A stretch of 64,000 nucleotides of DNA from JAICXG01 sp036494545. Its GTDB lineage: Bacteria; Verrucomicrobiota; Verrucomicrobiia; Chthoniobacterales; UBA10450. The notes under the pieces were generated by a model. The model saw only the letters and a program-made list of their open reading frames with translations, did no database searches and had not been told where the DNA came from. This document shows positions 47,012 through 54,331 of the stretch, piece by piece. The first letter of the stretch is position 1. Each line of letters opens with the position of its first letter. The stretch is from positions 78,352-142,351 of the forward strand of contig DASXOB010000017.1 of the NCBI GenBank assembly GCA_036494545.1, read 5' to 3'. Position numbers and translations under genes: made by a program.

Positions 47012-49426
47012 ATGAATGATCTCCGTTATGCATTCCGGCAATTGCTCAAGTCGCCTGCGTTCACTCTCGTTGCGCTTGCCACGCTCGCTCTCGGGATAGG
47101 CGCGAATTCGGCCATCTTCAGCGTTATCGAGACAGTCCTCCTGCGGTCGCTGCCCTTTCCTCAGGCCGATCGACTAACGATGGTCTGGGAGACCGCGCCG
47201 CAGCATCCCGGAGAGGAGCGGCAGGTGCACTCGTATCCCGATTACCTCGATCTGCGCGCTCAGAATCACACCTTCGCGGGGATAGCGGCGTACTCCGACG
47301 CCTCCGTTATCTGGGGAACGGGCGACGAATCGGAGGATGTTCCAGGGCTCGCTGTGACCTCAGATATCTTTTCAGTGCTCGGGACGCCACCGTTTTTTGG
47401 TCGCGGATTTTCGCGCGCTGATGAAAAGCCCGAGGCAGAGCGCGTGGTCGTGCTGAGTTATTCGTTTTGGCAGCGCCGTTTCGCAGCCGATCCGCATGTG
47501 CTGGGGAAAAGGGTCACAGTATCCGGTCATCCTGCCACAATCACCGGCGTCATGCCCCGGGGTTGGAAATTTCCCGTCCAAGCCGAGAAGGTGGATTATC
47601 TCGCTCCGCTTCCGCAGCTTTACCCCGAACCGATCTTGCGCCGAGGTTCGCACTTTCTCTCGATAGTCGGCTGCCTGAAACCCGGGGTAAACTTGCGCAC
47701 GGCCAGGGCGGATTTAGGGACGATCGCCGCTCAACTGGCTCGTCAATATCCTGACACGAATTCCGGCCGCACCGAGCGCGTGGTTGATCTCCAGGCGGAT
47801 GTGGTTGGCGACGTGCGGCCAGCGTTACTCGTGCTCAGCGCGGCGGTCGCTCTCGTGCTGCTGATTGCCTGCGCGAATGTGGCGAATCTTTTCCTCGCCC
47901 GCGGCGCAATCCGCGAGCGCGAGATCGCGATTCGAGCTGCGCTGGGGGCGAGCCGATTTCAAATCGTTAGGCAGCTTCTCCTGGAGACGCTGCTTCTCGC
48001 GCTCCTCGGCGGCGGCGCGGGGTTAGTCCTCGCCTCGTGGTGCACGGAAGCGCTCGTCGCGCTGGGGCCGTCGGATCTGCCACGGTTGAAAGAGATCGGC
48101 GTAAACGGCGTCGTTGTTGCGTTCACGTTCGGCATCGCGCTCCTCACCAGTCTGGTTTTTGGGCTTGTCCCGGCGATGCAGGTGTCGCGTCCGCAGGTCG
48201 AGCAATCGCTCAAGGAGGCCGCGCGAGGATCCACCACCGGCAAGCGCAGTCATCGGCTCCGCGCCGCGTTTGTGGTCTCGCAATTTGCGCTTTCGTTGGT
48301 CCTTTTGGTGGGTGCCGGTTTGCTCATGCGCAGCTTTGCGGAATTGCGCGGAGTACAACCAGGGTTTGAACCGCGCGGAGTGCTCACTTTCTGGCAGTCG
48401 CTGCCAAAGGCACGCTACGGTGAGCCGACGCAACAGATCCAATTCTTCGACAAACTTTTGTCGAGACTTGCTTCCCTTCCCGGAGTCCAGGATGTCGGAA
48501 TGGTTTCGCCTGTACCGTTCAGCGAGAACAGCCAAAGCACGAGTTTCGCAATCATTGGGCAGCCTGCGGCGGCGCCGGGAATGGAACCCAGCGCGTCGCA
48601 CCTGACGATCGATGGAAATTATTTTCGCACAATGCGCATTCCGCTGCTGCGCGGCCGCACCTTCAACGAGCGCGACCAGGCGGATTCGCCGCCAGTCATC
48701 ATGGTGAACGAGGCGTTCGCGAAGGGCTATTTGGGAAAGGGAAATCCGCTCGGGCAGCGGGTAAGAATTGGCTCCGGAAAAACCATTCGCGAGATCGTTG
48801 GCGTAGTCGGAAGCTCAAAACACGACAGCCTCGCGGAACCGCCCAGGGCGGAATTTTACATTCCCTTCGCGCAAGATCCGGACCGTTATATGGACATTGT
48901 CGTGCGCACGCGTGAACCTGCGCCTAACGAAATCGAGAACGCGATTCGCCGTGTCGTGCGTGCGGTCGACGCGCAGCAGTTCGTCCCGATAATCACGCCA
49001 CTTCCGCAACTGCTCGGCCGCACGCTCGCGCAGGCACGCTTCAACACCCTGCTTCTCGGGGCCTTTGCCACGGTTGCCATCCTGCTTGCTGCCATCGGCA
49101 TCTATGGCGTGATCGCGTATAACGTCACCCAGCGAACAAAAGAAATTGGCATCCGTATGGCACTCGGGGCACAGCAACGCCAGATGCTGACGATGATCCT
49201 GCGCCAAAGCCTGGCAATGGCGACGATCGGCATCGGGATCGGAGTTTTTTGTGCCTTCGGCGCGACTCGCCTGCTCAGTGCGCTACTTTTCGGCGTCGGC
49301 ACAAGCGACCTGATCACCTATGCCGCAGTGATTTTACTTCTTGCTGGCGCGGCACTTCTCGCGGCCTTCGTGCCGGCGCGTCGGGCCATGAAGATCAACC
49401 CCGTGATTGCCCTTCACTATGAATAG
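47012..49426 (+). CDS. ADOP-type permease, third member of the 20038/29684 subgroup
   Basis: 804 aa from ATG 47012. The upstream in-frame extension to 46898 runs back into the previous gene and lacks permease character. N-terminus MNDLRYAFRQLLKSPAF, GANSAIFSVIETVLLRSLPFP. First FtsX core LLIACANVANLFLARGAIRE near residue 283, loop RFQIVRQLLLETLLLALLGG; second FtsX loop GVIAYNVTQRTKEIGIRMALGAQ near 698. End ARRAMKINPVIALHYE. The near-word GCCTAACAA at 46999-47007 ends 4 bases before the ATG. Exact words at 47964 and 48922. Confidence 0.95.
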   Translation: MNDLRYAFRQLLKSPAFTLVALATLALGIGANSAIFSVIETVLLRSLPFPQADRLTMVWETAPQHPGEERQVHSYPDYLDLRAQNHTFAGIAAYSDASVIWGTGDESEDVPGLAVTSDIFSVLGTPPFFGRGFSRADEKPEAERVVVLSYSFWQRRFAADPHVLGKRVTVSGHPATITGVMPRGWKFPVQAEKVDYLAPLPQLYPEPILRRGSHFLSIVGCLKPGVNLRTARADLGTIAAQLARQYPDTNSGRTERVVDLQADVVGDVRPALLVLSAAVALVLLIACANVANLFLARGAIREREIAIRAALGASRFQIVRQLLLETLLLALLGGGAGLVLASWCTEALVALGPSDLPRLKEIGVNGVVVAFTFGIALLTSLVFGLVPAMQVSRPQVEQSLKEAARGSTTGKRSHRLRAAFVVSQFALSLVLLVGAGLLMRSFAELRGVQPGFEPRGVLTFWQSLPKARYGEPTQQIQFFDKLLSRLASLPGVQDVGMVSPVPFSENSQSTSFAIIGQPAAAPGMEPSASHLTIDGNYFRTMRIPLLRGRTFNERDQADSPPVIMVNEAFAKGYLGKGNPLGQRVRIGSGKTIREIVGVVGSSKHDSLAEPPRAEFYIPFAQDPDRYMDIVVRTREPAPNEIENAIRRVVRAVDAQQFVPIITPLPQLLGRTLAQARFNTLLLGAFATVAILLAAIGIYGVIAYNVTQRTKEIGIRMALGAQQRQMLTMILRQSLAMATIGIGIGVFCAFGATRLLSALLFGVGTSDLITYAAVILLLAGAALLAAFVPARRAMKINPVIALHYE

Positions 49427-49433
49427 CCATTTC

Positions 49434-49442
49434 GCCTAACGA
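49434..49442 (+). repeat. GCCTAACGA word 13 bases before a start codon
   Basis: Exact word in a 29-base gap between two permeases. Its position relative to the ATG resembles that of the words at 4820, 12449 and 20018. Confidence 0.8.
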
Positions 49443-49455
49443 ACATACTGCGACG

Positions 49456-51876
49456 ATGAACGACTTCCGCTTCGCTTTTCGTCAACTCCTGAAGTCTCCC
49501 GGCTTCAGTCTCCTTGCCATCATCACGCTCGCACTCGGGATCGGTGTGAACACGGCGATCTTCAGCCTGATCGACGCTCTTTTTCTGCACGGTCTGGCGT
49601 TCGAAAATCCAGATCGCCTGGTTGTCATCGAGGCGGAAGCGAAGGAACGAAACCTTGAACACCTGTCGATGTCGGTGCCCCGCTTCTGGCATTTTCGCGA
49701 TAGCCAGACCATTTTTTCCAACATCGCGGCCGACACCGGTACAACCTATATCCTCACCGGCGCGGGCGATCCGCTACAGGTTTTTGGTGGCCATCTTACC
49801 GCGAACTATTTCCAAACGTTAGGCATTCAACCGATTCTCGGCCGGTACTTTCGTCCCGAGGAAGAAGAGAAAGGCGACGTCGCAATTATCACCGATGCCT
49901 TTTGGCGTAAGCAACTGGGGTCGGATCCCAATGTCATCGGTCGCAGCCTGACCTTGAATGGTCTTCCTACGACAGTCGTGGGAGTGATTCGCAAACCACC
50001 TGTTGCCTGGTTTGGACCGGACGCGGCAATTTTTACAACCAAGCCCTTCGAACTCCAAGGCTACCCGCGCGAACGACTCATGCGTGGCCTCAGTTATTTG
50101 CGCGTTGTCGGCCGCCTCAAGCCCGGCCTAACGATGGCACAGGCGGGCGCCGCGATGCCGATCCTCGCGCAAAGCTATCGCGCGCAGTGGCCGGATAATG
50201 CGGATAACACTTGGGCACCCGTTCTTGTCACCGCGTCGCAAAATGCACTCGGCACGTTGCGTGATCCCTTTGTCCTTCTGCTCGCGGCAGTCGCGGCGGT
50301 CTTACTCATCGCCTGTAGCAATGTGGCCAATCTCTTGCTCGTTCGTTTCAGCGGACGTCGCCGCGAGATCGCTCTCCGCATGGCCCTGGGCGCGTCGCGC
50401 CCCGGAGTCGTTAGGCTATTTGTTTTTGAAAGCATGCTCGTCAGCCTGATTGCCGGTGTCGTCGGCATCGCCCTGGCCCTTTGGCTTGTCTCCGCAGTGC
50501 CAAACCTGGCGGCCGATGCTTTGCCTGTGGAAAAATCGCTCGGACTCAATGCCCCAGTTCTCATTTTTACTGTCGCCCTCTCGCTTCTTACTGGATTTCT
50601 TATGGGTCTATATCCGGCCTGGCAAAGTTCCCGCGCTGATCTGGTCGGCGGCTTGAAGGAAGGCGGTCGCGCGGTGAGTGGGAGTAAAAATCAGCACCGT
50701 TTTCGCCGCGGACTAGTTGCAGCGCAGGTTGGTTTGTCTGTCGTGTTGTTGGCGGGCGCCGCCTTGCTCATCGCAAGTTTCATTCGCCTGAGTAATCAAG
50801 AAGCCGGCTTCAATCCAAAAGGCTTATGGAGTGCGATTGTTGGTCTTCCGGGCACGCGTTACACGGACAGCGCAGCGATCGCACGCTTCGCGGAACGCCT
50901 TCAAAACGAGCTGCGAACCACACCCGGTGTCGAAGCCGCCGCTCTTACGGATGGTCTGCCCTTGACCGGTTCGTCGAGCGAGTCGCCCTACTCGCGAACG
51001 GACGGCAATCCGCTTCCCATGAATCAACGCCCGCTTGGCCTAACGAGGGCGGTGAGCCCGGGGCTCTTGCAGATCCTTGGTATTCCGCTGCTGGCCGGAC
51101 GCGATTTCAACGAGCATGATGGAATCGACAAACCACCGGTCGTTATTCTGAGTAAATCGACCGCGCGCCGTCTTTTCTCTAACGAAAACCCAATCGGGAA
51201 ATCGATGCTCTTCGGGACTGACAACAACATGGGCGTCCGGACCGAGATTATAGGCGTGGCTGGGGACGTTCGCTCGCTCCGACTCGACCAAACGAACGAC
51301 GTGGAGTTTTACCGAGCCTTCGCGCAACGCACCTCGCCCTACATGTTTGCGGTAGTACGAAGTCACGGTTCGATCGAGGCGACGACGCGTTTGGTGAAGA
51401 ACGCACTCAGTCGGATTGATGGCGGCTTGCCGCTCATCCAGCCCAACAGCGTGGAAACGATCGTCGATCAATCGTTAGGCCAGCGCCGCCTGACGATGGC
51501 TTTGCTCGGAGGGTTCGCCGCCATCGCGTTCCTTCTCGCGACGGTTGGCATTTACGGCGCAGTCGCTTATACGGTCGAACAGCGCACGAGCGAGATCGGG
51601 GTCCGCATGGCGCTCGGCGCGCAGACCCGCGACGTGCTCGGCCTGGTCGTCAGGCAGGGAATGGCGCCGGTGGTGCTTGGGCTCCTCGTGGGGCTCGCGG
51701 CCGCACTCTTCCTCGGGCGTTTAATGGCCACCCAACTCTATGAAGTTTCTGCTACCAATCCGCTCTTTCTCGCCGGCACCGCCGCGTTGCTCGGGATTGT
51801 CGGCCTTATCGCCTGTCTCCTGCCAGCGCGACGCGCCATGCTCGTGAATCCAATCGACGCTCTTCGTGCCGAGTGA
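49456..51876 (+). CDS. ADOP-type permease (GVNTAIFSLIDALFLHGLAFE)
   Basis: 806 aa, N-terminus MNDFRFAFRQLLKSPGF but a diverged TM1 end (FLHGLAFENPDRLV). The first periplasmic domain has an unusual aromatic and proline stretch (IRKPPVAWFGPDAAIF). First FtsX core LLIACSNVANLLLVRFSGRR near residue 283, loop RPGVVRLFVFESMLVSLIAG. Second FtsX loop GAVAYTVEQRTSEIGVRMALGAQ near 699. End ARRAMLVNPIDALRAE. Words at 50126 (LT), 50408 (VVRLF), 51048 (LT) and 51472 (SLG); ACGTTAGGC at 49816. Confidence 0.94.
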   Translation: MNDFRFAFRQLLKSPGFSLLAIITLALGIGVNTAIFSLIDALFLHGLAFENPDRLVVIEAEAKERNLEHLSMSVPRFWHFRDSQTIFSNIAADTGTTYILTGAGDPLQVFGGHLTANYFQTLGIQPILGRYFRPEEEEKGDVAIITDAFWRKQLGSDPNVIGRSLTLNGLPTTVVGVIRKPPVAWFGPDAAIFTTKPFELQGYPRERLMRGLSYLRVVGRLKPGLTMAQAGAAMPILAQSYRAQWPDNADNTWAPVLVTASQNALGTLRDPFVLLLAAVAAVLLIACSNVANLLLVRFSGRRREIALRMALGASRPGVVRLFVFESMLVSLIAGVVGIALALWLVSAVPNLAADALPVEKSLGLNAPVLIFTVALSLLTGFLMGLYPAWQSSRADLVGGLKEGGRAVSGSKNQHRFRRGLVAAQVGLSVVLLAGAALLIASFIRLSNQEAGFNPKGLWSAIVGLPGTRYTDSAAIARFAERLQNELRTTPGVEAAALTDGLPLTGSSSESPYSRTDGNPLPMNQRPLGLTRAVSPGLLQILGIPLLAGRDFNEHDGIDKPPVVILSKSTARRLFSNENPIGKSMLFGTDNNMGVRTEIIGVAGDVRSLRLDQTNDVEFYRAFAQRTSPYMFAVVRSHGSIEATTRLVKNALSRIDGGLPLIQPNSVETIVDQSLGQRRLTMALLGGFAAIAFLLATVGIYGAVAYTVEQRTSEIGVRMALGAQTRDVLGLVVRQGMAPVVLGLLVGLAAALFLGRLMATQLYEVSATNPLFLAGTAALLGIVGLIACLLPARRAMLVNPIDALRAE

Positions 51877-51881
51877 TCGTT

Positions 51882-54317
51882 ATGCCCAGCGATTTTCGTT
51901 ATGCCATTCGACAACTCTGGAAATCGCCCAGCTTCACCTTCGCTGCCGTCATTGTGCTCACCTTTGGAATCGGCGTGACCACGGCGATGTTCGGGGTCTT
52001 TTACGGCTTTCTCCTCCGTCCTTTACCTTACAGGAATCCGGAGCAGCTCGTACAATTGCAATCCCGCCAGGCGCATTCTGGTGCGGATCTCGGCGTCAAT
52101 TATTTCGATTTTGAAGATTGGCGCGAGCAGGCGCGCAGCTTCTCCGATTTGGCCTATTTCAATCTGCGCTGGAACGGCAACCTCGAGGCCAGCCGCGGGC
52201 CGATCGAGACGCTCAAGACCACTTTTACAACCTGGAATCTCTTCGCTATCCTCGGTGTTGATCCGGTTCTCGGCCGTGGCCTAACGAGCTCGGACGATGA
52301 TCCAGGCGCGCCGCGCGTCATGCTCATCAGTCATCGGCTTTGGGAGCGTGACTTCGGGAGTGACTCGAGCGTTATCGGTCGCGTCGTCAGGCTGGACGGC
52401 GAACCGCGTACGGTCGTCGGAGTGATGCCTCCCGGCTTTCAATTTCCCTCGCAATCCGACATTTGGATTCCGATGGCACCCTTCTTTGGCAAAGCCGGCG
52501 GGCGCGCCTGGCGAGCAGATCAGGCGATCGCGCGGCTCAACCCAAGGGTGACGATAGCCCAGGCGCAAGCGGAGATGCAGATCATCGCGGCACGGCTCGC
52601 ACAAAAATATCCAGAGGCAAACCACGAGGTTGTTAGTGCGGTCGTGCCGTTGCGTGCGCCGTGGACGGGCGACGTGCAGTCATCGTTAGTCTTATTGCTC
52701 GCGGCCTGTGGTGGCATTCTTCTTCTCGGTTGTCTCAACGTCAGCCAGCTCCTTCTCACCCGCGCTACGACGCGTGAGCGCGAATTGGCCATTCGCTCGG
52801 CCCTGGGCGCGAGTCGGGCACAACTGGCCCGGCAACTTTTCACAGAGAGCGCTCTTCTTACTTTGGTTGGCGCGGGAGCGGGTGCGGCACTGGCGTTTTG
52901 GCTCACCGATCTCATTCGGCGTCTCATTCCCATTGAGCTGCCATTCTGGGTGCATTTTGACGTCAATGGTGTGGTGCTGCTCGCGAGCCTAGTCGTTACG
53001 ACGGCTGCCGCGCTGCTCGCCGGATTTTTGCCGGCGCGAAAAGCAATGGGCGCGGATGCAACTCATGCCTTAAAGACAGGCGGAGTTCGCACGAGTAGCG
53101 ACCGGGCTGGTGCCCAGACCCGCGAATTCCTGACCATTTTGCAGGTGGCACTCTCTCTTACGCTTCTCATCAGCGCCGGCCTTGTTCTGCGCAGCCTAAC
53201 GAAATTGAGCGAGGTAAATCCGGGTTTCGATCCGCATCGTGTTCTGATGATGGAGATCAACCCAACCTGGGATAGCGGCGAATCGGCCCAAACCAGAATC
53301 GACCGTTATCAGCGCATCATCGATCGCATCGCAGCGCTCCCCTCGGTCGACGCGGTGGCGGCAAACAACAGTCCGCCGTTCATCGCGCAGCATCCGTGGA
53401 ATCGGATTGAATTTACCGGCGAAGGTCAGTCCGCCACGGAGCAGAGTCTCAATTCACGCGCGAATTTTCAGACGGTAAGTGCGGATTACTTTCGCCTCCT
53501 CCGCATTCCGCTCTTGCGCGGCCGGGTGTTCGATACGCGCGACCATCTCGGGGCGCCGCTCGTTTGCGTTATCAGCCAGGAGCTCGCGCGAACCCTTTGG
53601 CCCGGGCGCGATCCGATCGGGCGCAAGATACGTTTTGGCGCCTTCAGCAACGACGACCACGAAGAATGGATGACGATTATCGGCGTGGTCGGCAACATCC
53701 GTCACCAATCGCTTGCCACGCAGCCCGGTCCCGATATTTACAAACCAACACTTCAACTTGCCTGGAAGCAGATGCATTACCTCGTGCGGCTGCGGCCAGA
53801 AGCCGAGGAAAATCCCCTTAGCTTTTTCCCGACGCTGCGCCACGAGATCGCCATGGTCGCGCCGGAGGTTGGGGTATTTAACGCGGTCTCGCTTGAAGAC
53901 GGACTGGCTGATTCTCTCTGGCAACCGCGTCTTCGCGCATGGCTGCTCGGCTTTTTCTCCTGCTTTGCACTGCTCTTGGCGGCGTCAGGCTTGTATGGCG
54001 TGGTTGCCTTTGGCGTTGCGCAAAGAATGCGGGAAATCGGCATTCGCCTGGCACTGGGCGCAACGCCGGGCGGCGTTCTCAGTCTTGTCGTTAGGCAAGG
54101 AATGCGTGCGGTTGTCATTGGCCTGATGCTCGGGGTGCTGGCGGCCTGGTCTTTGGCCCGGGCACTTGAAGCGACGCTCTATGGCATCGGTCGCACGGAT
54201 CCGTGGAGCTACGGCGGCGCGTCTCTTCTCCTCTTTACCGCGGCGCTCGTGGCCTGCTGGCTTCCTGCGCGGCGGGCAGCGCATCTCAACCCTGGTGAAG
54301 CTTTGCGAATGGAATGA
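51882..54317 (+). CDS. ADOP-type permease, divergent GVTTAMFGVFYGFLL copy
   Basis: 811 aa from ATG 51882; a GTG at 51873 overlapping the upstream stop is an alternative that adds three residues. N-terminus MPSDFRYAIRQLWKSPSF, with TM1 GIGVTTAMFGVFYGFLLRPLPYR lacking the TAIFS motif. First FtsX core LLLGCLNVSQLLLTRATTRE near residue 280; loop RAQLARQLFTESALLTLVGA. Second FtsX loop GVVAFGVAQRMREIGIRLALGATPGG near 705. End ARRAAHLNPGEALRME. Words at 52279, 53194 (both LT) and 54088 (VVRQG, in the second FtsX domain rather than the first). Confidence 0.94.
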   Translation: MPSDFRYAIRQLWKSPSFTFAAVIVLTFGIGVTTAMFGVFYGFLLRPLPYRNPEQLVQLQSRQAHSGADLGVNYFDFEDWREQARSFSDLAYFNLRWNGNLEASRGPIETLKTTFTTWNLFAILGVDPVLGRGLTSSDDDPGAPRVMLISHRLWERDFGSDSSVIGRVVRLDGEPRTVVGVMPPGFQFPSQSDIWIPMAPFFGKAGGRAWRADQAIARLNPRVTIAQAQAEMQIIAARLAQKYPEANHEVVSAVVPLRAPWTGDVQSSLVLLLAACGGILLLGCLNVSQLLLTRATTRERELAIRSALGASRAQLARQLFTESALLTLVGAGAGAALAFWLTDLIRRLIPIELPFWVHFDVNGVVLLASLVVTTAAALLAGFLPARKAMGADATHALKTGGVRTSSDRAGAQTREFLTILQVALSLTLLISAGLVLRSLTKLSEVNPGFDPHRVLMMEINPTWDSGESAQTRIDRYQRIIDRIAALPSVDAVAANNSPPFIAQHPWNRIEFTGEGQSATEQSLNSRANFQTVSADYFRLLRIPLLRGRVFDTRDHLGAPLVCVISQELARTLWPGRDPIGRKIRFGAFSNDDHEEWMTIIGVVGNIRHQSLATQPGPDIYKPTLQLAWKQMHYLVRLRPEAEENPLSFFPTLRHEIAMVAPEVGVFNAVSLEDGLADSLWQPRLRAWLLGFFSCFALLLAASGLYGVVAFGVAQRMREIGIRLALGATPGGVLSLVVRQGMRAVVIGLMLGVLAAWSLARALEATLYGIGRTDPWSYGGASLLLFTAALVACWLPARRAAHLNPGEALRME

Positions 54318-54318
54318 T

Positions 54319-54327
54319 TCGTTAGGC
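54319..54327 (-). repeat. GCCTAACGA word, minus orientation, in a 14-base gap
   Basis: The only word fully within a gap of the array that reads TCGTTAGGC on the sense strand; it ends 4 bases before the GTG start of the last permease. Confidence 0.75.
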
Positions 54328-54331
54328 GAAA

